A program made the position numbers and the translations under genes. From assembly GCF_029168945.1 (NCBI RefSeq), contig NC_083604.1:66790211-66854210 (forward strand): a stretch of 64,000 nucleotides of DNA, read 5' to 3'. Shown piece after piece: positions 11,880 through 22,031 of the stretch. Within the stretch, counting starts at the first letter, position 1; every line of letters starts with the position of its first letter. The notes below the pieces were generated by a model. It did not search any database. It was not told the origin of the DNA and worked only from the letters and a program-made list of their open reading frames with translations. The stretch comes from Cannabis sativa. Its lineage: Eukaryota > Streptophyta > Magnoliopsida > Rosales > Cannabaceae.

Positions 11880-12780
11880 ATCATTTTACTTTCCCCTTCT
11901 TTCAACTCTCTCATGATCTCTCTCTCTCTATCTTCTCTCTTCTCTCAGCCAAAAAGTCGCCGCCGACGCCGAGTTCTGCCGGGTGAAGGTAATTTAAAGA
12001 TTTGATTTCCTCTTTAGTCGCCTTTTTTTGTTTCTTATTAATAGATATGTTCTATTGTGCTGTGGTTTGGGAAAAACGAATTGATTGTGGTCATTATTAT
12101 TTTTAATTTCTTCTTCCGTTTCTATTGTATTTACATTGTAAATTAGGGTTAACTTGTCTCGCTTGGACCGCTGTTCGTCTTGTTTCGTTGTTTTTTTGTT
12201 CTCATTTTAGAATGAGAAGATTTATTGATACATTTATTGGTAAAATTAGGGCTCTGTTTTTCGTCAACTCTCAAAATCAAATTTTTTGTACTTTGCTTTT
12301 TGAGCATTGTTTGTTGTACAATGATATCAAGTTATTTGTTTTGATATTGTTGTATAATGTATTATCAGCTATGTATATACGTATGTATGAATAATATTTT
12401 TGCAGATGATAAGATTGGGGTTATACAACAAACAATGCGCTCAAAAGCATTGAATAAAAAACTTGATTTTGAGACTTGACGCCAAACAGATTTTAATTTT
12501 GTGCATAGTGATTTTGATGGTGATATTAACATATTTGTTGTTTTATCCTATGAGAGTTTTGGTTTGTGCCTCTGTGTGTAAAAATGTTCTACTGAAAATA
12601 TAAGGTAATTATTGTAGTTTTTGTAATTGTGTCTTTATGATTTCTTTGTTCAAATTAGATTTGAGTTTGTTTTGAACACGAATATTAGTATGTTACATAT
12701 TCATCATCAATAATAGAAGAAGAAACAAGAAGGTATATTTATTTATTTTATTTGTTCTTTTTTCTTATATAGAAAGAAAG
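11880..12780 (+). other. Possible upstream transcription unit or 5' leader
   Basis: 11890-11985 looks like a plant 5' leader: CT-rich, then a GC-rich stretch ending in GTGAAG|GTAATT, a plausible splice donor. A T-rich stretch ends in TTTTTGCAG at about 12405, a good acceptor, followed by ATGATAAGATTGGGG, which opens only a 15-codon frame. A GGGCCCAA-type element lies near 11845. It could be a remote 5'UTR of the zinc-finger gene, a non-coding RNA, or a pseudogene leader. No protein is recognised. Confidence 0.25.
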
Positions 12781-12889
12781 GCAAATGTCGGTAACACTGT
12801 ACTAGAAGACACAAACAACAACTCGTTTAGCGCTTATTAAGTAGTTCTTTTCAACTCAGTATTCTACTCACTCACTCACTCAATCACCC

Positions 12890-15421
12890 ATGGCGGATTG
12901 CTTTGACTCTCCTCCTTCTCCTTCACCCACTTCTCCCATGAATATCGATGGCTCCGACCGTGACTCTGCCCTCTCTAACTCTGAATGGCTCACTCAGCGA
13001 GAGGTAATCGAACGTCGTGCTCGACGAGTCAAGCAACTTGCTCGTCTTTACAGGCACCATTACTGGGCTTTGATGGAGGATCTCAAGTCCAAGCACAGAG
13101 AATACTATTGGACCTACGGTAAGAGTCCCTTCAAGGAAGACGAGCATCTCCCTCCTAATGGTACGGATGGAATCGGAGAGAACGGGAAGCTAGGGTTGGC
13201 TTCTGCCACCGGAGTTGGGGATGACATTAAAAGGTGCCAAGTGGCTGGCTGTAAAAACAGGCCTATGGCCTTGACGAAGTTCTGCCATGCCCATATACTC
13301 TCCGATCCCCAACAGAAGCTATACAAGGGTTGCACATATGTCATCAAGAGGTATTTCTAATTTCTATTGTTTTTCGTTTTTTGATTTATTTTTCATTGAT
13401 ACAGTATTTTTTGGTAGTTGCCGTGTGGGGAGGGAAAAAAAGACTAGTTTTCTTTCCATGAAATTTATTGGTTTTGGTTGTTGGTAAGAGTTTGAAATCT
13501 TCTAAGGGATTTTACAGCTGAAATAGATTTCTTGTTAGAGATTAGCAATGAAGATTTAATCCTTTTTCAAGATGTCAAGAACTTAGTTGATATTATAATT
13601 TGATTCACTATCTTTCGTCGTTGCCATGTGAGGGGTAAAAATGAAAGGATTTTACCACTGAAATGAATTTCTTAGAGACTAGTAATGAAGCTTTAATCTA
13701 TTCAAAATGTCAAGAACTTAGTTGAGATAATGCTTTGTTATGAGTTAGGAAGTTTTCGGAGTGATGTTCTGTATGCTATGACTTAGAATTAATGAATTGA
13801 GATGGATAGGTGTGTTTGTTGGTATTCTTTTATATGAAGGAAATGTTTGGTTTGAGTCACATCATACATGAAAAGCACACTGATGGAGAGTAGTAAGTTG
13901 AATATAAAAGTACAAACATATCGCCAGGTAGCAGAATATTTATGTAATGTGAGAGAGGATCTTTCTTGAATAAATCATATCAGTTAGTGTTACTTAAATT
14001 CCAATGGAGTATGTTTGGGGACTTCATGAGAGATAAATGGTGTTATTTGTTGCACTAAGTTACGGTTAGTTTGTATGTTATGAAACTCAGGTGTTGATTT
14101 TTTTATCTATCTAGAGATACTAGGCTGAAGTTACCCTGCATTTAATAGTTTACTTTGTTTGAATGATTATCTCTCAAGTTTTACTAGTTCAATCACATTA
14201 TTATTCCTTCTCACGTTCTCTCCAAATCTAATAGTGATGATCATGATCATCATGAATCTGGCAGTAATCCCATTTCCAAAAACTCTTGTTCTCTTAAGTA
14301 GAGGACGAATGATTATCATTAGGATGATGATGATGTTGAGGCTTAGTTGTCAGATGCTGCCTACTAATATTACTAATAATGCTGATGATGAGGAGGAGGA
14401 GGAGGTTGCTGTCAATAATAATAATAAGAAGAAGAAGAAGAAGAAGAAACCTTTTGAAAAGTGATGAGGTCGAGGTTTTAAAACGTCCTAAAAAGTTTTG
14501 TGCAAAGAACATTTGTCATGCCACTAAAGTGGACATGACAAAGTTTTACGCATGTGCTAGAAGAAAGATGAGTTATCTTGAGTTCAACTAGACCCAACTG
14601 GCAGATGCAGGTTGAAAATAACTTATTGACCAAGTACTTTTTATCTGCCAGTTGTGTAAGAATTTTTCAACCTGCGCACCTTATCTGCCAGTTGGGTCTT
14701 ATTGAACTCAAGATTGCTATCTTTCGTCTAGCATATGCGTAAAATTTTGTCATGTCTACTTTAGTGGCATGGAAATTCTTCTTTACACAATACCTTTTAA
14801 GACGTTTCAAAACCTCAACTTCTACCTCGTCATCCTTACTCCAAATCCTTTCAAAAGGTATCTTCTTCTTATTATTATTATTATTAACAGCAGCCTCCTC
14901 ATCAGCAGCAGCAGCAGCAGCAGCAGCATTAGTAATACTGTTAATGGCAGCATCTGACGTCGCAGCCTCAACATCATCATCATCCTGATCATGATCATTT
15001 GCCCTCCTCTTAAAAGAGAAGAGAGTTTTTGGAAATGGAATTACTGTCAGATTCACGATCATTATTAGATTTGGAGAGAGCAGGAGAAGGAATAGGAATA
15101 ATAACATAATCATTAACCTTTTGGGTAAGGTTTGCTGATTATTTAGTAAATAAAAATTTTGTATTGTCCAGTATGCAGTCAGGCCCTCTGCTGTGTTGTA
15201 AACCAATACTGAGATCCACAGTACCTTCTCTGTGTCCAACTCATTTTCAGAAGGGTGAAAAGTGTCTCATACGGGACCTAAGAAAGGCTGGTCTAAATAT
15301 CTCTTCATTAAATAACCTTGCCCCGAAACTCCATGTCGTAGTCGCTGAATTCGTATCTCAAATCCAATCCAAAAGGAGAGCCTTACGAAAGGCTAGTGTC
15401 GCTAAGGTGGAGCCAAAGTAG
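12890..15421 (+). CDS. C3Hc3H zinc-finger protein, NSL2/INO80D-like
   Basis: Two exons, 12890-13350 and 15172-15421, joined across a GT-AG intron (AAGAG|GTATTT ... GTCCAG|TATG). They give 237 codons including the TAG at 15419-15421, with phase matching exactly. The product (236 aa) has a Ser/Pro-rich acidic N-terminus, a basic helical region around residues 34-75, and a double C3H module: C116, C121, C132, H135, then C148, C163, C175, H178. This is the pattern of the zf-C3Hc3H family found in KAT8-regulatory NSL complex subunit 2 and INO80 subunit D, chromatin complexes in the nucleus. The second module is only completed by exon 2, which confirms the splice. The start is the first ATG after a leader of CACT repeats. 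It is the one clearly intact host gene here. Complex membership in plants is inferred from family. Confidence 0.85.
14195..14624 (+). pseudogene. GeBP-like gene fragment, left arm of intronic inverted repeat
   Basis: Broken frames on the plus strand encode, near 14460-14590, a stretch ending TKVDMTKFYACARRKMS preceded by a DEVEVLKR segment. This is the GeBP/STOREKEEPER-type domain, which in the family has a W-(S/T)-x-x-DE core and an x-D-M-x-x-FY motif. Upstream codons form acidic and lysine runs (14390-14455) typical of the low-complexity region of these proteins. A short deletion around 14457 removes the conserved tryptophan segment kept in the right arm. It pairs with 14664-15103 in inverted orientation. 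Confidence 0.65.
14664..15103 (-). pseudogene. GeBP-like gene fragment, right arm of intronic inverted repeat
   Basis: The minus strand keeps a long open frame through this arm, with an Asp-rich stretch, an alanine run encoded by GCT/GCA repeats (14900-14930), an Asn/Lys run, then FERIWSKDDEVEVEVLKR and KVDMTKFYAYARRK. That is the core of the GLABROUS1-enhancer-binding protein (GeBP/STK) DNA-binding family. The fragment has no complete C-terminus. It is a near mirror image of the left arm, with matching end sequences (ACCCAACTGGCAGAT near 14592 and its complement near 14680). The source gene is not in the window. Confidence 0.65.
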
Positions 15422-16020
15422 AGCGGAGCTGACCAATTTCTTAAGCTCCTTATGCCCTTTGATACTCTGCTGAATACATAATTAGTGGGAGGGGGACTCA
15501 ATTTTGATAGGACGATAGACTTTTGCCCAAGAAAGAAGACATTTGTGCATACCTAAGATAAGAAAGACTCTGGAGACTTCATTTTCTTCACAACAACCTC
15601 GCCCATGAGCTTTTATCCTAACAACAATAATGTAAATTGGTTATTCTACTTTAAAGTCCTGATGATTTTATTGTTGTAATTAAATCACAAAATACTCGAA
15701 ATTTCCTCAATGTTTATTATTATTATTATTATTTATTATGTATGTAACCGTTGTGCATGATTGTGTGAAGTTACAAGATGTATAATAGCTTCATCCAGAT
15801 AATTACCAAGTATATTTAGACCATTTCGACTGTATGAGAATCTGCTTAGCTTCCTTTCTGTTTATTATTCTATTATGGTTAGGATTATCAAAAGTATACA
15901 CCAGAACGGATTAACTTAATGAGTAAGTAGTTGAAATGACTCCATTTCAGAAAAAAGAAAAAATTGACATTACTCGTAACAACAATAAAATCCATTTCAC
16001 ACGTTGCAATTTTTTTTTGG
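15422..16020 (+). other. 3' UTR of zinc-finger gene and intergenic DNA
   Basis: Downstream of the stop codon. An AATAAT-like signal and an (ATT)n run lie around 15630-15740. AT-rich, with no further gene seen. Confidence 0.6.
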
Positions 16021-16936
16021 AAAATTTGAAATTCTATACTTACAATACCTTAAAATTTTATCCCTAAATGCATAGTTATTAAAATTGGTCATATATGACC
16101 ACATTCCTAATTTCTTAAAAATACCACTGACATTTGAAATCCCTAATCTCATCTTCCTCTCTCTCAACACACTCTCGGCTCAACCCACCCGATTCCAACC
16201 CCAACCCCAGTCGAACCACGGTGACGGTGACGGCGGCTCAATCGACCCACGGTGACGGACGCAGTGGACGCACGGTGACCGACCCAGTCGACGACGCAAA
16301 TTTTTTCGACCCACAGTGGATCCACGCTGACGCCTAACCGAGATGTCGAAGGTATGTTTAAATTTTTTTTGTATTTTTTTTTTAGATAGTGTTAAAGATT
16401 TATTATGTTTGTGATTTTGTTTGGGATTGTTTGTGAAACCTACTGTTAGATTTAAGAAAATTTTTGTGGAATTTTTGGTGGATTCGGATCTGAGAAACCA
16501 TTGGGGAAGAAGGGGGTCCGATGGGTCCGACAGGTTGGGTTCGATGGATCCGACGGGTTGGGTCCGATGGGTTGGGTGCGATAGTTCGATTCATGGAGGT
16601 CCGATTGGACCGATAGGGCCCGATGGCTACCATATTGGGCCAATCGAACCCATCGGACCCGAGGGGGTTTTTTTTTATTCTGTCGTACGCGGTGGAGATC
16701 GTCGGGTCGTAGGCGGTGGTGAGGGGGTGACGGCGCGGTGGTGTGTTAGGGTTTGAATGGTGAGGGTTCGGTTAGGTTGAGAGAAAAGCTAGAGAGATAG
16801 AGGAAGAGAGAGAGTTGGGGTGTTAGTTATGTGAGGGTTATTCTTGGGTTTTTCATAAAAGTGTCATATATTTTTTATTTTGAAATGTATTGGTTTAGGT
16901 ATAAAATATTAAGATTTTTAATGTATAGTTTTTCAA
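16021..16936. mobile_element. Non-autonomous TIR element with GC-rich core, Pack-MULE-like
   Basis: The ends are imperfect inverted repeats: the left end reads AATTTGAAATTCTATAC and then TTTTATCCCTAAA, and the complement of the right end reads TTGAAAAACTATAC and then TTTTATACCTAAA. T runs at both edges may be the target duplication but are uninformative. The core (about 16150-16780) is GC-rich and built of repeated GGTCCGAYGGGTT-like phrases, unlike its AT-rich surroundings, and has a CT-rich leader-like start. Open frames across it on both strands are by-products of this repeat. It could carry captured gene pieces; none is recognised. Confidence 0.45.
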
Positions 16937-17168
16937 TTTTTTTTTTTTTACCTATTTTAGCTATTTATTGGTCGGAGAGGTCCAAGTTAGAATCTTTATC
17001 CTCTATGTAAAATAAAATAATATTATTTAGTCAAATTATTAAAATATTTAATTATTAAACATAATTGGTATTTTTATTTAGTTCTTTCCCTTTATTTTTC
17101 CTCACAAATCAAACTATTACATTGAGTGTGTTTGGAAAATTAGTATGTAATTGAAATTAAGTGTAATT
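16937..17168. other. AT-rich intergenic DNA
   Basis: Nothing recognised, apart from the left target duplication of the next MITE at 17159-17168. Confidence 0.6.
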
Positions 17169-17719
17169 AGTGATGGAAATTTGACTCGTGGGAACGGGTA
17201 CTCATGTCGAATAGAGCAGAGCTTACTTGCCTTAATGAATAATAGAACGGGTGTGGGGTGTTTATATACCTGAAACGGATTTGGGGCAGGTCAGGGAGGG
17301 GTGATACTACTCATCCTATATTCGACCAAAATATATAGTTTTTTAAAGTTTTCATACAATTTTCTAATTATTATGTATTAAATTTATTAGTTATACTTAC
17401 AAAGTTGATTATTATTCTTTCTTAATTCACTGTGTAATAAAAGCTTTTTAATGGATAGAATATTTGTTTAGTTTAAAGTTAATACCTTGTTTTTTGTTTT
17501 CATTTTGAATTTTATTACATTATTTTCTTCTTATTATTATTGTTTTAATTTTAATTTTAATGGGTATCCAATGAATTCTCATACCTAATGGAGATTTATC
17601 CACCCTATATTCATTGGGAATTAAGCGGGGTGAGGGCGAGAATGATGGGCATAAATAGAAAATTGGGACAGGATTAGGAGGTGCCTTATTCGCTTATTAC
17701 TCACCCAATTTTCATCTCT
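17169..17719. mobile_element. Mutator-type MITE, 10-bp TSD AAGTGTAATT
   Basis: The 551-bp element is flanked by identical 10-bp direct repeats AAGTGTAATT (17159-17168 and 17720-17729). The ends are short imperfect inverted repeats: AGTGATGGAAATTTG at the left and the complement AGAGATGAAAATTGG at the right. Long 9-10 bp duplications are characteristic of Mutator-like elements. The inside has G-rich GGGAACGGGTACTC-like phrases and no ORF. Confidence 0.7.
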
Positions 17720-17979
17720 AAGTGTAATTCATAGTAATTATAAAGCTCAAAGTATTTATTTATTTTATTTTTTTATTTTTGTAAAAAGGCTTAAAATATT
17801 ATTTAATTATGTAGTTATATAGTAATTATGTAATTAGAGATAATTGAGATGTGTTAATTTCATTTTTTTAATTCTTATAACCATGAACATAGCAAATATA
17901 AAATATTACTATTTTTAAATCTATAATTATTAATTAATATAATGTTAAGTATATGTTATTATTTTTTATTTTAAACAGA

Positions 17980-18260
17980 AATAAAATGTAGGTGAATTAT
18001 CCCATATACTATTGTTTTAACTTTTTTTTTTTTCAAATTTACGGTTTGAGTTTCTAAAATGGTTGCAGCGCTAGTTGCAGTAGGAGTTTCTGTATGATTT
18101 TTTGTTGCAATTTAGGTTGCAGCGCTAGTTACAATAGGGGTTTTTGTGCCTAATTCTGTAAAAATGCAAAAAAAAAAAAAAAAAAAAAAAAACTGTTTTG
18201 AAATGTAAAAATAAAAAATCCTCTAGAATGTATATGTAATTATTATATTGGGCAATTATT
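17980..18260 (+). repeat. Dispersed repeat copy 1 (MITE/SINE-like)
   Basis: Contains TTACGGTTT, two direct copies of GGTTGCAGCGCTAGTT (near 18062 and 18117) and a run of about 27 A. A diverged copy in opposite orientation lies at about 59810-60035, sharing the TTACGGTTT, AGTTGC, GGARTTTCTGT and TGTAAAAATAAAAA blocks in the same order. Ends are not defined precisely, so the class is uncertain. Confidence 0.55.
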
Positions 18261-18514
18261 ATCCTAATCATTTTACTGCATTCTAATTATATAGTGATTT
18301 CCAAACAAACTCTAATGTGTGATTATAAATTTTAGGTCAATTAATATCGAAATATACATCTATATATAACTTTACTTATATCTATTTATCTACACTATTT
18401 ATTTATTTATTTTTAAATAATATATTTTTTAGAAAAAAAATCACAATCTATAATTTATTAAATTATTATTTTTAAATCTATCTGTTTTTTCTTAACATTT
18501 TGTTGATTATATTA
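18261..18514. other. AT-rich intergenic DNA
   Basis: No gene or repeat boundary recognised. It forms the left flank of the Helitron that follows. Confidence 0.6.
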
Positions 18515-19554
18515 TCTTTATATATTAAAAGTGTCTATTTAACGGCAATTCTTGGTTTAACGATTCTTGGTTTAACGATTCTTTTTTTTATTTAGCCTTA
18601 CACGGTTAACACGATTAACTTAACAGACTGTTAACGTTAAACGTTAACAAATAAATAAACCCAATAATTAAACCCATAAAATTAAACAATCTTTTTCAAA
18701 ATTAAAAAAAATATCTTAGCCACATATCTCTCTAACAAATTACACGACTTCATTCCAATTTCAAAAAATAAACCCAATAATTAAACCCATAAAATTAAAT
18801 AATATTCACGATTAACTTATATATCTCTCTAACAAACTACAATTTTTGAAATTTTTTTATTCATAACTCAATAATTAAATCAAAAAAAAATTAAACAATC
18901 TTTACGATTAACCCATTCATCACCCATACAGGCAAACACAACAAAAGCCTCTCTCTCTCAGATTTCATATTTCTTTCTCATCGATTGCAGTTCTGTTATT
19001 TTACAAGAGTGTCCAAGCTAAAGGTCAGAATGCAATCATCAGTTGTTAATTCTCATTGCTTTTGGTAAAAATTACACCTTTAATACTTCTTTGTTACTTT
19101 TGTTGTGCTATTTTGAGTGACGGTGGCTTTATAATGAGCAGATGAGATTTCAGTTAGCATTGTTAAAATTCATGACTTCTGGTAGGCTAACAGTGGTAGC
19201 TTCTTAGGAATACTTGTACACATTAATTTTGATTTTACTCTGTTTTTGACTCCATATCTAAGATTTCTTCTTGGTAGTGAGAATGTTCCTTCAAGTGTTA
19301 GTTATTCTTAATTTTGTAATATTTGAACGGGAACAAATGCAACATATATTATAACCTTATTATTATTGTTTCTAATATGTTTTTACTAACATTTGTAGTT
19401 TAATTTAAACTCCATTATACTGGACATAAAAGTTAAATTTAAATTTATTATTCAAATCTCTCTAAATTAAATATTATTTATTTCCTTCCGAACTTTTAAT
19501 ATAATACTTAATATAAAACATAGCATACGTGTATCGCACGTAACAATATACTAA
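18515..19554 (+). mobile_element. Non-autonomous Helitron, 1,040 bp
   Basis: The 5' end TCTTTATATATTAAAAGTG begins TC and follows an A. The 3' end is a short hairpin (ACGTG...CACGT at 19528-19542) followed 8 bp later by CTAA (19551-19554) and then a T. That is the Helitron signature: 5' TC, 3' hairpin plus CTRR, insertion between A and T, no target duplication. Inside, a phrase AATAAACCCAATAATTAAAC repeats near 18650 and 18767 with a diverged third near 18870. No helicase is present. Confidence 0.75.
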
Positions 19555-20767
19555 TTTTTTTATACACATATAATTATTCTTCCAAATATTCCATTCAAAT
19601 TTCTTTTTCAGTTTTAATTAATTTTAAAAAAAAATCTACTACCAAACATTTTTTTATAACAAAACTTGATTTTTTTAAGAAAATATATATCATTTAGTTT
19701 TTAATAATATATTATATATGGTCAAATGTCTTATAAAAAATAATAAAAAATTATGAATATATATATTAATATATATATTAAAGGCTCATACAAAATATAT
19801 ATATATATATATTAAAGGTTAACATATATATTTTTTTTTTAGATTTTAGTGTGTAAATTAATACATTTTAAAAGAAAAAATTTATTTGTAATATTATTAA
19901 GCTATTATAGAGAGTCATATATACCATATTGAACTAATGTAATATTGTTGTGCTATTATGCCCTATTTATGGTGTTCTCTTATTCGACTTCTTCGTGTTT
20001 GTTTTTTTTTTTCTCATTTAAAATTTGATTATAATATATTGGTATATTACAAAATTTGATATATTTACTATAATTTGGTGTTTACTTTTAACAAAAACTA
20101 ATAATTTATTTATTATTTTTATTTCTAACGTTCGTTTATTTATTATAGTTGTATTTAGTTATTCTCAAAGATTACCTTTGAGAATCGAGATATGTTCAGT
20201 AATCATCATCATACCAAAACATTTAGAAATATGCAAGGAATTTATAACAAAATCATACACTAATGTATAAAAAGTTAGTAGTTAATTAACTCAAGTATAT
20301 AATTTGTTTTATGTACAGAACAAACTTATTTTGATCAATAACGACAATCACAAATAAGATACGATGATGACAACGATTTTGAATGTAGTGGTGACTACAA
20401 GTGTGATAATACGGTGATGACATAGGCTTTAAATGATAATAGTTTTAAAATCGTATGATGAGTTTTCTATAGATTTATTAATTGTTTTTTTATATCTCTA
20501 TTTTGTGTGAGGATTTTCCAACCTCTATTTTTTTTATTTTACAATAACGTTTGAAAATATCTCTTTCTTGCTTTCTTTTTTAGATAAGAAATTGAATGAT
20601 GAATTTTTCTACAATATTATTTTATTTTTTTGTATAAAAATTATGAAAAAATTTAGTAAAATAGTTACTTATACTATTAAAAAAATATATTAAATTTAAT
20701 ATATTTTTATAACTTAATTATCAATAAACAAAATATAACCGCACGTGAAGCGCGGTTTGTTTCCTAA
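19555..20767 (+). mobile_element. AT-rich DNA ending in a second Helitron 3' terminus
   Basis: The right end has a hairpin ACCGC...GCGGT (20738-20756) followed by CTAA (20764-20767) and T, a canonical Helitron 3' terminus. I could not place its 5' TC end, so the element's true length is unknown. The only other structure is two units of the 57-bp repeat at about 20340-20470. No gene is seen. Confidence 0.5.
20340..20470 (+). repeat. 57-bp minisatellite family, locus 1
   Basis: Two diverged units with the phrases GATACGATGATGACAACGA and GTAGTGGTGACTACAAGTG. Followed by GATGAGTTTTCTATAGATTT, the same downstream phrase found at 32998-33020 next to another array of the family. Confidence 0.6.
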
Positions 20768-21073
20768 TATATATATATGAAGGAGAGATATGAGATGGTA
20801 ACATGACACTCTAAGATCTCTCCAATTAGCATTATTTATTCTCTCATTAATTCTATCTCATTTTTTTTTTATTTTTTTTATTATAAAGGAAAGATATGAG
20901 GCGGTGACATGAAACTATATAATGTTTATCTAATTAGCATTATTTGTTTTCTCTTTTATTCTCTCATTTTTTATTTTTATTAGCTTCATAAATAATAATT
21001 CCAAAATTTATATTCAAAAAAAGTATTTAATTAGCATTATTTAGTATTTAATTTTTTATTAGCATTATTTAAG

Positions 21074-21109
<36 letters not shown>

Positions 21110-21666
21110 ATCTCTCATTTCACCTTTTTAGCCAAAATTTGGCTTTTTGGCTTTTTTTTTTTTACAATTAAAATATTTAAAAAATGATCATTTTTTTATC
21201 ACTTACAAAACTCTTTATAAATATGACTTCACTTTAAGATTTTTCAAAATAGCACTACTTATCTTTTCTTAATTTTCTTATTTTATAATTTTTTATTATG
21301 TTTATAACTATTAGTTGATTAATTAATTAAGAAAAATATTTATATGCAATTCAAAAAAAAAAAACCATTCTATTTTCATAATAAAAAATGCTTCTACCGT
21401 AACTTTCAATAGACATATAAAAAATCTATGTATAAATTTATATGATTTTATTCAAACCCTAACAAATTAAAGAAGCCTTTCTTTCTAAAATAAATAAATA
21501 AATAAATAAATTAAAGAAGCCTTCAAGAGAATCAACAACAGCTTCTTCGATTGAATGAGTGATCACAATGACCAAAATTAAAGCATATTTGTTCTCAATA
21601 ATGCTTTCTTTAATTGAATGAATGATTATAGTGACCAAAATCAAAGCAAATTTCTTTAATTAATAA
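20768..21666. repeat. AT-rich DNA with two local duplications
   Basis: A duplication of about 105 bp (GGAGAGATATGAGATGGT at 20783 and its variant at 20887), a T run at about 21069-21100, and a 60-bp tandem duplication (GATTGAATGAGTGATCACAA at 21550, repeated with changes at 21612). The second lies directly against the left target duplication of the complete MULE. No gene is seen. Confidence 0.6.
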
Positions 21667-21746
21667 GGGAAATTTTACTTTTTGGCTTTAATAATACAAG
21701 CCATATCAAAATTTATACCCTCCCTTAATTTGTACAAATTTAGTCC
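21667..21746 (+). repeat. MULE2 left terminal inverted repeat
   Basis: Starts GGGAAATTTTAC and aligns with the complement of 30346-30425, including shared blocks ATCAAAATTTATACC and AATTTGTACAAATTTA. It is immediately preceded by the ATTAATAA duplication. Confidence 0.9.
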
Positions 21747-22031
21747 ATTAATTACATGAACTTCCCATTTTACCCTTTTTTTTTCAAAAAAATAAAATAA
21801 AATAGGTAAAATCTGAAATTGATCTTTCTCTCTCTCTTCCCTCTTCCCTCTCTCTCGTGCACCACTCTCTCTCTCTAGAAAAAACTGAAAAATTTATCAA
21901 AAAAATTCTCTCTGTCCGTCCCACTCTCTCGTCCCTCTCTTTCTTTCCTCTTGAATGGTTGTTTTCTCGGTGGGTGTTGGTGGAAAACCGAAGCACAACC
22001 CAATATCACTCAAGAATCTTACACCATTATA

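Larger units (their letters stand above)
13351..15171 (+). other. Intron of the zinc-finger gene
   Basis: An 1,821-bp intron with consensus ends. The first 840 bp has no notable feature beyond a weak internal duplication around 13500-13740 (TTAGAGA..AGTAATGAAG..TTTAATC phrases repeat). The second half holds the GeBP-like inverted pair described separately. Confidence 0.8.

Noticed and set aside
14667..15239. A 190-codon antisense gene in the zinc-finger gene's intron
   Set aside because: It is the right arm of the GeBP inverted duplication: the domain is incomplete and the frame runs across exon 2 of the host gene on the opposite strand.
16134..16756. Protein-coding genes in the GC-rich block
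   Set aside because: Frames are open on both strands because of low-complexity GGTCCGA repeats. No domain and no consistent start or splice signals.
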